From VAXT01 sp038040395 (GTDB lineage Bacteria > Actinomycetota > Thermoleophilia > Gaiellales > Gaiellaceae): a stretch of 64,000 bases of DNA. The notes under the pieces are model-generated. The model did not search any database. It was not told the DNA's origin and was given only the letters and a program-made list of their open reading frames with translations. Position numbers and translations under genes: made by a program. The DNA is taken from the NCBI GenBank assembly GCA_038040395.1, contig JBBPIJ010000007.1, positions 1 to 64,000 of the forward strand. The letters run 5' to 3'. This document shows positions 41,376-50,051 of the stretch, piece after piece; positions within the stretch are counted from its first letter, which is position 1, and each line of letters begins with the position of its first letter.

Positions 41376-42008
41376 ATGGCGATCAAGGTCCTATTGGCGG
41401 ACGACCATCCGCTGATCCTGCAAGGCGTTCGGCGCGCACTCGAAGACGCGGGCGATATCGAGGTCGTCGGCGAAGCACATTCGGGGAGCCAGGTGCTGCC
41501 GCTGATCGGTCAGACGGGTCCCGACCTCGTCATGCTCGACTTCCGGATGCCCGAGCTCGATGGCCTTGGCTGTCTCGACCGGATTCGCGCTCGCTACCCC
41601 AAGGTGAAGGTCGTGATGCTCTCGGCCTACACGGACCGGCAGCACATCGAGCTAGCGCTCAGGCGAGGTGCGAGCGCTTATATCGCCAAGACCGTGAACC
41701 CGCTCGACCTCGCCTCCGCCCTTCGTCAAGCGGTCGCAGGGACCGTTTTCACCACGTTCATACCCGACGGCGTCGACGAAGAGAGTCCGGGCGCCGCGGC
41801 GGGGCTGACCGAGCGTGAGCTCGCGATGCTGGAGGCTGTGACCCGGGGTCTCTCGAACCAGGCGATTGGAAAGCAGTACTGGGTGACCGAGCAGACGGTG
41901 AAGTTCCACCTCGGCAACATCTACCGCAAGCTCGGCGTCGCCAATCGAACCGAGGCCGCGCACTTCGCCCACGAGCATGGTCTCGTCGGGCGCTCCGCCG
42001 TCGTCTAG
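41376..42008 (+). CDS. NarL/LuxR-type response regulator at the head of the Tad locus
   Basis: 210 aa from the ATG at 41376 (GGGGAGG upstream; a longer frame from 41295 lacks a match). Receiver domain (about 1-120) with LLADDHP, VVGEAHSGSQ, phosphoacceptor Asp in LVMLDFRMPELDG, and IAKTVNP; C-terminal HTH (about 145-205; LTERELAMLEAVTRGLSNQAIGKQYWV). It converges on the histidine kinase gene, its likely partner, 5 bp away. Probable regulator of the pilus genes (inference). Confidence 0.9.
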   Translation: MAIKVLLADDHPLILQGVRRALEDAGDIEVVGEAHSGSQVLPLIGQTGPDLVMLDFRMPELDGLGCLDRIRARYPKVKVVMLSAYTDRQHIELALRRGASAYIAKTVNPLDLASALRQAVAGTVFTTFIPDGVDEESPGAAAGLTERELAMLEAVTRGLSNQAIGKQYWVTEQTVKFHLGNIYRKLGVANRTEAAHFAHEHGLVGRSAVV

Positions 42009-42013
42009 GACGG

Positions 42014-43543
42014 CTAGCCCGCCCGCGACGCTGCGGTTGCGGCGACAGCGCCGCCACGCCCGGCTTCCGTCTCTGCTTCCAAGGGTCGCCACCGAGGAAT
42101 GATCGCCGAGATCGTGGTTGGGCCCCCGCGGCTGCTCTGGAGGTCGAAGCGCCCGCCGAGCAGGCGGACCCGCTCGCTCATCCCCACGAGGCCCAGGCGC
42201 CCCGTCCTGGCGGCCTGAACGAGGGTGCGCTCTACGTCGAAGCCACGGCCGTTGTCGGTCACCTCGACGGAAACGTGAGTCCTTCCTGGGAACACGTTCA
42301 CCGAAACCTCGCTGGCTCGGCTGTGAGCCTGCACGTTCGTGAGGGCCTCCTGGATGATGCGAAAGATCGTGATCCGCTGAGACGCCGTCAGGGAGTCCAG
42401 TTGGCCGCGGACGTCGAGCCGGGCCTCGATCTTGTGCCGCCCGGCGAACGCCTGCAGCTCAGCGGACAGGAGCTCGGGGAAGGCCCTGGCTATGAGGGGC
42501 GTGGATTCGGCCGATATCGCCAGCTCCCTGAGCTCACGGTCGAGTTCCACGAGCCGAGCCTCGAGGTCGTCGACGCGGCCGAGGACGAGGTCGCCGTGCT
42601 CGTGCGCGGCGACCACGCGTCCGAGCTGCCCGCGTAGCAGGTGCAGGTCGCCCGCGAACGCGGCAAGCTCCTGGATCGCCCCGTCGTGCAGGTCCAGCCC
42701 GAGCCGGGCAAGGCGCCGCTCGCTCGTCTCGACGAGACTTCTTTCGCCCTCGGCGCTTCGCTCCAGCAGGGCCTGCCGCTCGATGGCGGAGGCAAGGGTC
42801 GCCGCCGCCTCCTCCGCGAAGACCAGGGCGCGCTCACGCTCCTCGGGTCTTGCGCGCACGACGAGGGCCGCGAGGGGGTGCCCCCAGCGGAGGACTGGAA
42901 TCGCGTGGATGAAGCCGTGCTCGTTCCGTATGCGCCCGTTGGTCTCGAGCATTGCCGCGCGTGCGGCCGCCCGCACCCGTCGCGTTGCCGGGCCGCCTCC
43001 CAGGAGGAGCAGGCAGCGCGGGCGCCCATTGGACTCAGCGCTCCACAGAGAAACCTCGCTGACCGGGGCAAAGTCCATCAGCAGCCTCAGTTGCGCCTCG
43101 ACCGCCTGGTCAGGGGGCAGCTCGAGCAGCTGAGGGTCGCGAAGCGCCTCGACGTAGAGGACGAGCCCGACGAGGTCTGTCGCAAGCCCGGCCTCTCTCG
43201 CCAGCCTGCGCGTGAGCTTTTCGACTCGCTGGCGCCCGACGCGCCCTGCTGCTGCCAGGCCGGCCAGAACTTGGGCGATCGCCGCGGTCTCGGCCAGTTG
43301 GGCCGCTGCGGCGCCGTCTCCGGCGGCCCCGGCGAGCGCGGAGCCTCGGCCGACGGCGTGGGCCAAGATCGCTTCGGCCTCGTCCTCCCGTAAACCGAGA
43401 GAGGAGACGACACTCGCGAGACGCGTGGAAATGGAGCCCTCGGTCGGGCCCTGAGGCTCCCCTGTCTCTCCGGAAGCGGCCGTGCCGTTCCGTCCCAACT
43501 CGTTCCCTTCGCCGCAGAAAAGTCCAGCAAATAGCATTGTCAC
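42014..43543 (-). CDS. Sensor histidine kinase, HisKA_3 type, with GAF-like region
   Basis: 509 aa, no clear membrane segment, so probably cytoplasmic. An N-terminal regulatory part (residues about 30-270) includes a region similar to GAF domains (APVSEVSLWSAESNGRPRCLLLLGG...). The kinase core has the HisKA_3 phosphoacceptor motif LDLHDGAIQELAAF, an N-box EALTNVQAHSRA, and G-boxes DNGRGFDVE and GRLGLVGMSERVRLLGG. GTG at 43543 or ATG at 43537. It is the last gene of the minus-strand operon and converges on the regulator, as expected for a NarX/NarL-type pair. Confidence 0.88.
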   Translation of the reverse strand: MTMLFAGLFCGEGNELGRNGTAASGETGEPQGPTEGSISTRLASVVSSLGLREDEAEAILAHAVGRGSALAGAAGDGAAAAQLAETAAIAQVLAGLAAAGRVGRQRVEKLTRRLAREAGLATDLVGLVLYVEALRDPQLLELPPDQAVEAQLRLLMDFAPVSEVSLWSAESNGRPRCLLLLGGGPATRRVRAAARAAMLETNGRIRNEHGFIHAIPVLRWGHPLAALVVRARPEERERALVFAEEAAATLASAIERQALLERSAEGERSLVETSERRLARLGLDLHDGAIQELAAFAGDLHLLRGQLGRVVAAHEHGDLVLGRVDDLEARLVELDRELRELAISAESTPLIARAFPELLSAELQAFAGRHKIEARLDVRGQLDSLTASQRITIFRIIQEALTNVQAHSRASEVSVNVFPGRTHVSVEVTDNGRGFDVERTLVQAARTGRLGLVGMSERVRLLGGRFDLQSSRGGPTTISAIIPRWRPLEAETEAGRGGAVAATAASRAG

Positions 43544-43573
43544 GCGCTGGCGGCAGATGTCAACGCGTCTCCC

Positions 43574-44125
43574 TCAACCGAGGAAGATCGCAACGGCGGC
43601 TCCACAGGCGAGAAACGGCCCGAACGCGATCGCACTCTTCCGCGCCGCGGGCCCGTTCCGGGCCAGGAGTGCGAGCGCCACCAGGAAGGAGGCGAATACC
43701 GCGACGGCGATTGCGAGGACGACTGCCTGACCGAGCGCGGCGCCGAGGAAAAAGGCGAGCTTGACGTCGCCCATGCCCATTCCGCGGGGGGAGACGAGCA
43801 TGGGCAGGCAAAAGAAGAGGGCGGAAGCGAGTGAGATCACGATCAGCCCGGGCGTCCCGCGTGGATCGAGCGCGATCTGCACGGCGAGGACGACGGCAGT
43901 AGCCGGTAACACGATGCGGTTCGGGATCCTTCGCTCTTCCAGATCCACGACCGCCAGCGCGGCCACGACGCAGAGGAGGAATACAGCCCCGAGGGCTCGG
44001 CCGCTCGGCCCGAAGAGGGCGAGCGCCAGCATGACGAGGGCAAACGTCGTGATCGCGACGGCCGGGCGGAGCTGCCCTGGCCGCTCGGGAGCGGCCAGCC
44101 GTGCCGTCGCGCTACGCAAGTCCAT
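43574..44125 (-). CDS. Prepilin peptidase (TadV/CpaA, A24 family)
   Basis: 183 aa, about six hydrophobic segments. The two catalytic aspartates are in VDLEERRIPN and GMGMGDVKLA, the A24 signature. It lacks the N-terminal methylase domain of PilD, as is normal for TadV/CpaA. It should cleave the Flp pilins and the TadE/TadG-like pseudopilins encoded at 46402-49241 after the Gly in G-x4-E. Its start overlaps the receiver-like gene by 14 bp. Confidence 0.92.
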   Translation of the reverse strand: MDLRSATARLAAPERPGQLRPAVAITTFALVMLALALFGPSGRALGAVFLLCVVAALAVVDLEERRIPNRIVLPATAVVLAVQIALDPRGTPGLIVISLASALFFCLPMLVSPRGMGMGDVKLAFFLGAALGQAVVLAIAVAVFASFLVALALLARNGPAARKSAIAFGPFLACGAAVAIFLG

Positions 44126-44531
44126 GCGAGATCTCCCCCTTCCCCCGGGCGTCGTCCGAGAGCCGCTCGACTTCCTGGAGGAGCTGGTCGAAGCCCGTCC
44201 ACTTGTGGAGAAGGCGGACGCTCGTCGGAGACGATGCCTCGGGGACCTCGGCGACGACGAGGACTGCGACCGAATATGGGAGGGCCTCGATCTCGGCGAG
44301 CGCGCGCGCCGTCATCGTCAGCGAATCCATGCCGTCGAGAATGACGACGTTCGGGCGGTGTCGTTGGACCATGCCGAGGAGATCCTCGAGCCTCCGGGTC
44401 GCGTCGACGAGGAAGCCCTCGCGCGCGAGGAGAAAGCTCGTCACTCGCAGGAAGCGGCGATCGCGCGCAGCGAGCACGACCCGGCAGCGGAAGGGCACAA
44501 CGTTCTCGAGGTGGAGGCGTGGCCCTCGCAT
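44112..44531 (-). CDS. Receiver-like (CheY-fold) single-domain protein
   Basis: 139 aa. The sequence follows a receiver fold: VVLAARDRRFLRVTSFLLAREGF, then VVILDGMDSL at the position of the phosphoacceptor Asp, then VAVLVVAEVP. The acidic pair of normal receivers is reduced to one Asp and the conserved Lys is not clearly placed, so phosphorylation is uncertain. Start at ATG 44531 overlaps the DUF192 stop. Cytoplasmic; likely regulatory in pilus assembly, from context. Confidence 0.72.
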   Translation of the reverse strand: MRGPRLHLENVVPFRCRVVLAARDRRFLRVTSFLLAREGFLVDATRRLEDLLGMVQRHRPNVVILDGMDSLTMTARALAEIEALPYSVAVLVVAEVPEASSPTSVRLLHKWTGFDQLLQEVERLSDDARGKGEISHGLA

Positions 44532-44896
44532 CACCGCGCTCCAGAGCGGCCATTCTGGCGCACGCGAAGGCACGAGCCAGGCGCGATTCTCCGGCGGAAG
44601 CTCTCTCCCGCGGCGAGCTCGAGAACCGAGCGCGCGCCGGGTTGCGCCGCGAAGCGCCACGGCCGGACGTTTGGGGCCACGCCGACCACCACGAGCTCCC
44701 GGTCGAGGAAGACAGCGTCGATCGGACCGCGCATGAACCACGTGTGAATTGCCCCTGCGGGACGAAGAAGAAGACCTTGTCCTTCTTGGAGCGCGCTCCG
44801 GCCGAGCAAGCCCCTGAGGCGCGTGAGCGAAGTATCGGCCACGAAGCACCGCTCGCATGCGACGCGGCCGTCCGCGTGCTCGAGGGCTATCTCCAT
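44531..44896 (-). CDS. DUF192 family protein
   Basis: 121 aa. The DUF192 signature is visible as VADTSLTRLRGLLGRSAL, GLLLRPAGAIHTWFMRGPIDAVFLD and RSVLELAAGE. No signal peptide is apparent. DUF192 proteins are small beta-rich proteins of unknown function often found next to pilus or secretion genes. Overlaps both neighbours. Confidence 0.87.
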   Translation of the reverse strand: MEIALEHADGRVACERCFVADTSLTRLRGLLGRSALQEGQGLLLRPAGAIHTWFMRGPIDAVFLDRELVVVGVAPNVRPWRFAAQPGARSVLELAAGESFRRRIAPGSCLRVRQNGRSGAR

Positions 44897-46122
44897 CAGA
44901 AGCCCACGTGGATGTGGTCGCCGTGGTCGCCCAACGGGAAGGACGGGCCGCCGAGGCCTAGCAATGAGATCACCTGCTGCGGCTGCAACTCGGCCGGCAA
45001 GAGCAGGATGCTCTGCACGGCGCGCTCCGTGATCCCGCCCGGCTCCTGATGGCCGGCGATCGAGGTCGCTCCCACGGCGGAGATGTCGACCGCCAAGCCA
45101 TAGACATGTGCCGACACGGTTCCCGGCCGTGCGTAGAGCCGGTGACCCGAGTGCAGGCTCGAGACGGTCGCCTGGCCGAAAGTGTCAGTGATGTAACGGA
45201 TGAGGACGATCACTCGCACGTCGACGAGCCCGCTCGAGATGTCGTCCCGTCCGCCCGCGTAGATGTCGATTCGAGGGTCTTCCAGCACGAGCCGCTCGAG
45301 CCGCGGCTTCGCCCGCTCGAGTCCGGTTACGAGTGAGTAGAGGCCGACGGCCCGGTTGTAGTGTGCGAGGGCGACGGTCTTTTCGGCCAGGCTCGCGGAG
45401 CCGGTCAGCGTGCGAACCGCATCTGCGGGGTTCGAGCCGGCGTCCAGCGCCGCCAGCCGTCTGGTAAGCGCGCGAAGCTCATCCAGGGTTGCCGGCGCAG
45501 GCCCCAAGTTCCCCTGGGCGCGCAGCACGGCGAGCACGAGTGACCAGCTGACTCGTGCGCTTTTTGCCTCGAGAGCGAGCTGAACGGCGAAGTCGAGCGA
45601 GAGGCGCTTGGCCGGAGGCGTGGGGTCGGGCAGCGTCCGGTGCAACCAGATCGTCGCGGCGCCGCCGGGCGCATGGGTCTCGGGATCGAGCGCCCTCGCC
45701 GCGCGAGGGGTTTTCGACACCGGTTGGGGCCGCGGCGGCTCCGAAGGCTCCGTCATCTGCCGAGAGCCCACTGCGTTCAGTCGATGCTGTACTCCACGAA
45801 GGGCCGGGGCAGGCGCGGGCGCGCGTCGCGCGGAGCGACCCGCCCCGAGACGCGAACCGTAGGCCCGCACGACTCGTTGGACGCGCGTCGAGGGTTCCTT
45901 GGCGGATCCTGGGGGCTCGGACGGGACGGTTCCCTGTGTCGTCGTTGTCTCGACCGTCGATGTCTCGGCGGTCGAGACAACGACGGGTTCCGCCTCGCTG
46001 CCTGCCCAGGCGGAAACCGACGCACCGGCAAAGAAGAGCGCGCCGAAGGCGAGGCTCGTCGCGAACAGGCGAGGGGCCGCCTTCCGGACAACCTGTCGGG
46101 GCCGTCGATCTTGTCTGCGCAT
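44896..46122 (-). CDS. Extracytoplasmic M15-like (VanY/DacC type) peptidase with long linker
   Basis: 408 aa from the ATG at 46122 (AGGAG 6 bases upstream). A basic N-terminus and a signal sequence (about 20-42) lead into a Thr/Pro/Arg-rich low-complexity linker (about 45-175). The C-terminal third has a Zn-peptidase pattern: SGHRLYARPGTVSAHVYGLAVDIS and GDHGDHIHVGF, that is S-x-H-x6-D with a final H-x-H as in M15 peptidases cutting peptidoglycan. First gene of the minus-strand operon; a role in opening the wall for the pilus is inferred. Confidence 0.77.
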   Translation of the reverse strand: MRRQDRRPRQVVRKAAPRLFATSLAFGALFFAGASVSAWAGSEAEPVVVSTAETSTVETTTTQGTVPSEPPGSAKEPSTRVQRVVRAYGSRLGAGRSARRAPAPAPALRGVQHRLNAVGSRQMTEPSEPPRPQPVSKTPRAARALDPETHAPGGAATIWLHRTLPDPTPPAKRLSLDFAVQLALEAKSARVSWSLVLAVLRAQGNLGPAPATLDELRALTRRLAALDAGSNPADAVRTLTGSASLAEKTVALAHYNRAVGLYSLVTGLERAKPRLERLVLEDPRIDIYAGGRDDISSGLVDVRVIVLIRYITDTFGQATVSSLHSGHRLYARPGTVSAHVYGLAVDISAVGATSIAGHQEPGGITERAVQSILLLPAELQPQQVISLLGLGGPSFPLGDHGDHIHVGF

Positions 46123-46401
46123 CGTTTCTCCTGCCTGTTGGCGCTCCCCCCGAAGATCGGAACGGCCGCGCCGCGTGTAGGTGCCTGGGTCTCTCGCCTT
46201 GATCTCCAGCAACTATCCAACGGCGGTCACTCGGCCAGCACCCCACGAAGGTCCAGGTCGAACTAGACCTCCGGGGGGTTTGGTGGCTCGGCCCGGGTTC
46301 TATCGTCGCTGGAGTCGTGGTTCTCGTGAAATGACACGCGGGCCGGCCACGCGCCCCTTGTGAGGGGGCGCTCGATCTGAGGTGGGAGGAGGTGAATTTG
46401 G
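46123..46401. promoter_or_regulatory. 279-bp divergent region upstream of the Flp pilin genes
   Basis: Lies between the divergent M15 and flp starts, so it should hold both promoters. A 7-bp stem GCGCCCC (46351-46357) with GGGGCGC (46365-46371) sits 30 bp upstream of the first pilin start and may act in the mRNA leader. A ribosome site GGGAGGAGG follows. No recognisable riboswitch. Confidence 0.45.
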
Positions 46402-46560
46402 ATGCGCGCATGGTTTGTCTCGATTCGCAACGAGGACGGGCAGGCGCTGGTCGAGTACTCGCTGATCCTGGCGCTCGTCTCGGTCGCCGCGATCGCGATC
46501 CTGACGACGCTCGGCGGCAACATCGTGACCACGCTGACCGCCGTCGCGAACGCTCTGTAA
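46402..46560 (+). CDS. Flp-type pilin 1
   Basis: 52 aa. MRAWFVSIRNEDGQALVEYS...: the Flp processing site G-QALVEY (Gly before cleavage, Glu at +5, Tyr at +6) is followed by a hydrophobic helix ending with TVANAL-like VANAL. The major subunit of Tad pili. Short and often missed by gene callers. The preceding ribosome site is GGAGGAGG. Confidence 0.92.
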   Translation: MRAWFVSIRNEDGQALVEYSLILALVSVAAIAILTTLGGNIVTTLTAVANAL

Positions 46561-46583
46561 CGGCAAGCGCACGAACGGGGATC

Positions 46584-46625
46584 CCCGGCGCCGTCTGCGG
46601 TGAGTTTTCACGAAGCGGCGCCGGG
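46584..46625 (+). terminator. Long-loop hairpin between the two pilin genes
   Basis: CCCGGCGCCG (46584-46593) pairs exactly with CGGCGCCGGG (46616-46625) around a 22-nt loop, in the 92-bp spacer between flp1 and flp2. It may act as partial terminator or mRNA stabiliser setting different amounts of the two pilins. No U-run follows. Confidence 0.5.
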
Positions 46626-46652
46626 TGAACCCGGACCAAAGAAGGAGGACAG

Positions 46653-46823
46653 TTGTTCGGAAGCATTCAAAAACTCAAGGCTGTTGCCCGGAACGACAGG
46701 GGCCAAGCGCTGGTCGAGTACTCGCTCGTCCTGCTGCTCGTCGCCCTCGCTGCGGTCAGCATCCTCACGACGATCGGGATCAATGTCACTGGTCCCCTGA
46801 CGACTGTGGCAAACGCCCTCTGA
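46653..46823 (+). CDS. Flp-type pilin 2
   Basis: 56 aa, TTG start with GGAGGA upstream. Starts MFGSIQKLKAVARNDRGQALVEYS..., same G-QALVEY cleavage site as pilin 1 and the same ending TTVANAL. The two mature proteins are similar (ILTTxGxN region) but not identical, so they are paralogues. Start fixed by ribosome-site spacing, since no ATG is in frame. Confidence 0.9.
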   Translation: MFGSIQKLKAVARNDRGQALVEYSLVLLLVALAAVSILTTIGINVTGPLTTVANAL

Positions 46824-46824
46824 T

Positions 46825-47289
46825 ATGCGGCGCATGCCCAGGCTCCGCAACGAAGAAGGAACCGCGCTGGTCGAGTTCGCGCTCATCCTGCCGATCCTCG
46901 CCCTGCTCCTGTTCGCCATGCTCGACTTCGGCAAGGCCTTCAACTACTGGATCGACGAGACGCACCTCGCGAATGAGGGTGCGCGCTGGGCGGTCGTGAA
47001 CAGGAATCCTGGCGGCGGCTCCCTCCAGGAGTACATCAGCCAGCAAGCCACCACAGACGAGCTGAGAAACGGCGGCACCGCCTCCGTCCCCAATCCGGCC
47101 CAGGTCTGCATCAGCTTTCCGAACGGCACCTCGAACGTCGGCGATCCGGTGGAAGTCACCATGAGCGCCACGTATCACTGGCTGCCGATCCTGGGCTCGC
47201 GCATAGGGATCGGCCAGACGACGATCACCGGCTCCTCGCGCATGCGACTCGAGGCACTGCCGACGAACTACGGAGCGGGGTGCTCCTGA
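46825..47289 (+). CDS. TadE-like pseudopilin
   Basis: 154 aa. A hydrophilic N-terminus ends in EEGTALVEFALILPILALLLFAML, a TadE-type cleavage/transmembrane segment (G-TALVEF), followed by DFGKAFNYWIDETHLANEGARWAVV, the TadE motif. The remainder is extracytoplasmic and carries two Cys. One base after the flp2 stop; likely minor component priming Tad pilus assembly. Confidence 0.9.
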   Translation: MRRMPRLRNEEGTALVEFALILPILALLLFAMLDFGKAFNYWIDETHLANEGARWAVVNRNPGGGSLQEYISQQATTDELRNGGTASVPNPAQVCISFPNGTSNVGDPVEVTMSATYHWLPILGSRIGIGQTTITGSSRMRLEALPTNYGAGCS

Positions 47290-49241
47290 TGCTCGCCTTC
47301 CTTGGCGCTCGCGGAGGCGAACGCGGCTCCGCGCTCGTGCTTGTCGCGCTGTGGCTGCCCGTGCTCTTCGGCTTCATGATCCTCGTCGCCGACGTCGGAA
47401 ACTGGTTCGTGCACAAGCGGCATCTCCAGATGCAGGCCGACGCCGGGGCGCTTGCCTCGGGCGGCGCGTTCACGGTGCCGTGCAACGACTCGCCGATCGT
47501 GGCGGGCGCGCGCCAGTATGCGGGCGATCCGGGCGCGCCGGGCTCCTACAACCGGCAGGTGTCGAACCAGGCGAACGTCCACGTTCTCGTCAACTCCACG
47601 AGCTACTGGAACGAGGGCGGCGCGGATTACTCGGACGGCGGGCCACCGTGCGCGGCCAAGATGGTCGACCTCAAGCTCACCGAGGCCAACCTCCCGCTGT
47701 TCTTCGGCCTGATCCCAGGGCTCAGCGTGGTGCCGGCAATCAACGCGCGCGCGCGGGTGCAGGTCCAGCAACTCAGCTACGCGAGCGGTTCCCTGCCGAT
47801 TGCCGTGCCGGACGTCGATCCAACCCGTGCTCGGGTGACATTCATCAACGAGACCACCGGCGCGGTCCTCGCCTCGACACCTCTCAACAACACCGGTGTC
47901 GCCAACGGCCTTTCGATCTGGGACAACAGCGCTGCACCGCTCTCGGTGCCTGTCAACACCTCGGACATCGGGGTTCGGGTCACCCTCGGCGGAGGCGCGT
48001 CGACGACCTGCGGAGACCCGCTTGTCGACTGCTATGACTCCGGCTCTTCGAACGGCATCGTGCACGTACGCGGCTGGTCGAGCGCGGGGAGCGGCGCGCA
48101 GCCGAACCCGCCGCTCGCGCGCGACGTGACGCTCGTTCCCGGCTCGTGCACCGATCCGTACTTCTCGTCGGCGAGCTCGAGCTGCACGATCGGCGTCAGC
48201 GCCGTGGTCGACTTCGGCCCGCTCGGCCCGACCCCTGTGGGGGGGACCGTCAGAGCCGTCGTCGGCGGCGTGAACCGTCCGCTCACCTACAACACGGGGA
48301 ACGGGCGGTGGGAGTCCACCGGCAACAACTACTTCCCCATCGGGTCCGGCGTAGGCCCGGTCCCCGTCGAGGTGACGTGGGCGGAGACGATCGGCACAGT
48401 CGGCGGAAAGGTTTGTAGGAACGGCGGCAACAACCCTTGCCAGGGCTCGTTCGGCACCGTCCAGCGCACCTTCAGCGGAAGCGACCCGCGCTCAGGTCCG
48501 ATCCGTCTCGCCCAGGTGTGGGAGAGCGGCTCGTTCTGGGCGAACTCCTTCCAGACCGGCAGCACGCACGACCTCGTCGTCAAGATCGGCCTCGTCCCCA
48601 ACCTGCAGAACGCTCAGGACGTGAACGACCCGATCGTCTCGCTGCGAGTCGTCGGCGGGAGCCAAAACCAATCGCTCGACTGCGATCCGAACTACAGCAA
48701 TCTCTACCAGGAGCTGGCGTTCGGATGCCGGTCGCGATACACACCCAACACCGGGACCGTCTGCCCCTCAACCGCTTCGGCGCTCTGGGGCACACCGGAA
48801 CCGTGGCCGTGTGTGGCGATCCAGACGGGCGGCGCGACGAACCAGGTGCCAAGGGGCCTGAACCTTCGGATTCTCGGGAGCGAGCAGCCGAGCACGTGCA
48901 CCTCGCCGAACAACTGGAGCATGTTTCCCGCCCTGCCTGCGGGCGACCCGCGCGTCCTCAACGTCTTCATCACGCCTTTTGGCTCGTTCGGGGGCTCCGG
49001 GAACACGGTCGTGCCCGTGACGAAGTTCGGCACGTTCTACGTCACCGGCTGGACCGCGCAGGGCGGCGGCTTCAGGAACCCATGTCAGGGCAACGGCGAC
49101 GACCCGGTTCCCAACGGGGAAGCGGGGAACATCGTCGGCCATTTCATCAAGTACGTCTACGGCCTCAACGACGGGGGCGGCAGCGGCGAGCTGTGCGATT
49201 TCGACAGCTTCGGAAGCTGCATCTCCGTACTAACCGAGTAA
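47289..49241 (+). CDS. TadG-like secreted protein with long ectodomain
   Basis: 650 aa from the ATG at 47289 (TGATG overlap; GTG at 47280 also possible). An N-terminal pseudopilin-like anchor RGSALVLVALWLPVLFGFMILVADVGNW with the KRHLQMQADAGALASGGA motif is the TadG/RcpC-like Flp_N region. The ectodomain (about 100-650) is beta-rich with many Cys, Gly and Asn, without recognised catalytic residues. Longer than typical TadG and lacking the usual von Willebrand domain. Confidence 0.82.
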   Translation: MLAFLGARGGERGSALVLVALWLPVLFGFMILVADVGNWFVHKRHLQMQADAGALASGGAFTVPCNDSPIVAGARQYAGDPGAPGSYNRQVSNQANVHVLVNSTSYWNEGGADYSDGGPPCAAKMVDLKLTEANLPLFFGLIPGLSVVPAINARARVQVQQLSYASGSLPIAVPDVDPTRARVTFINETTGAVLASTPLNNTGVANGLSIWDNSAAPLSVPVNTSDIGVRVTLGGGASTTCGDPLVDCYDSGSSNGIVHVRGWSSAGSGAQPNPPLARDVTLVPGSCTDPYFSSASSSCTIGVSAVVDFGPLGPTPVGGTVRAVVGGVNRPLTYNTGNGRWESTGNNYFPIGSGVGPVPVEVTWAETIGTVGGKVCRNGGNNPCQGSFGTVQRTFSGSDPRSGPIRLAQVWESGSFWANSFQTGSTHDLVVKIGLVPNLQNAQDVNDPIVSLRVVGGSQNQSLDCDPNYSNLYQELAFGCRSRYTPNTGTVCPSTASALWGTPEPWPCVAIQTGGATNQVPRGLNLRILGSEQPSTCTSPNNWSMFPALPAGDPRVLNVFITPFGSFGGSGNTVVPVTKFGTFYVTGWTAQGGGFRNPCQGNGDDPVPNGEAGNIVGHFIKYVYGLNDGGGSGELCDFDSFGSCISVLTE

Positions 49242-49253
49242 GGGAGGTAAGCG

Positions 49254-50051
49254 ATGCAAGTCGTCAGCAGAATGCTTTCAACAAGGGGAGGGACTGTCAC
49301 GGCCGGCGGCTTGACCGCGGTGATGGCCGCGGTCCTGCTCCTCCTCTATCTCAACAACTACCGGGCGAGTGTCAACGACTCCGGGGAGCCGATCACGGTG
49401 CTCGTCGCCAAGTCCTTGATCGAGAAGGGCACGCCCGGCGACATCGTCGGCCTCAAAGGCCTGTTCCAGACGAGCGAGGTGCCGAAGAGCCAACTCGCAG
49501 AGGGCGCAGTCACCGACCCACAGACCCTGCAGAACAGGCTTGCGACCACCGACATCTATCCGGGCCACCAGCTCACGACTGCGGACTTCGCAGCTTCGGC
49601 GAGCGGTGCGCTCGGGACTCAGCTCGCCGACAACCAGCGTGCGATCTCGGTGCCGGTGGACTCGGCGCACGGGATGATGGGACGGATCCGCGCGGGCGAC
49701 CGAGTCGACATTCTCGCCGGCTTCAACGTCACCTCCGGCTCCGGAACCGCCACCACCAGGCCGGTAGTGAAGGTTCTGACCCAGAACATCCTCGTTCTGG
49801 ACGCTCCGAACCAGGCGGGCACGGGCGTGGGGGCCTCGAGCACGGTCAACGTCGTGCTGAGGACCGAGTACCAGGAGGCGATCGAGCTCGCTTGGGCTGC
49901 GGACAACGGAAAGCTCTGGCTCGTGCTGCGGCCGCGCACCGGTTCCCCGGTCAGGCGGCCGGGTGTCGTCACTGCCGAGGGTCTGCTCCTGGGCGTGAAG
50001 CCGGTAACGGTCTTCGGCAACGCCCGCAAGCTCGTTGGGGGGCAACCATGA
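49254..50051 (+). CDS. Flp pilus assembly protein CpaB/RcpC
   Basis: 265 aa. One N-terminal membrane segment (about 18-36; VMAAVLLLLYLNNY) and a SAF-like/beta-clip domain in the middle with PITVLVAKSLIEKGTPGDIV and TTDIYPGHQLTTADF; RAISVPVDSAHGMMGRIRAGDRVDIL is characteristic of CpaB. Extracytoplasmic. In diderms it links to the secretin; here no secretin is encoded. Confidence 0.88.
   Translation: MQVVSRMLSTRGGTVTAGGLTAVMAAVLLLLYLNNYRASVNDSGEPITVLVAKSLIEKGTPGDIVGLKGLFQTSEVPKSQLAEGAVTDPQTLQNRLATTDIYPGHQLTTADFAASASGALGTQLADNQRAISVPVDSAHGMMGRIRAGDRVDILAGFNVTSGSGTATTRPVVKVLTQNILVLDAPNQAGTGVGASSTVNVVLRTEYQEAIELAWAADNGKLWLVLRPRTGSPVRRPGVVTAEGLLLGVKPVTVFGNARKLVGGQP

Noticed and set aside
46123..46401. 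c-di-GMP riboswitch upstream of the pilin genes
   Set aside because: I looked for GEMM-type core sequences and did not recognise them; only a small hairpin is seen.
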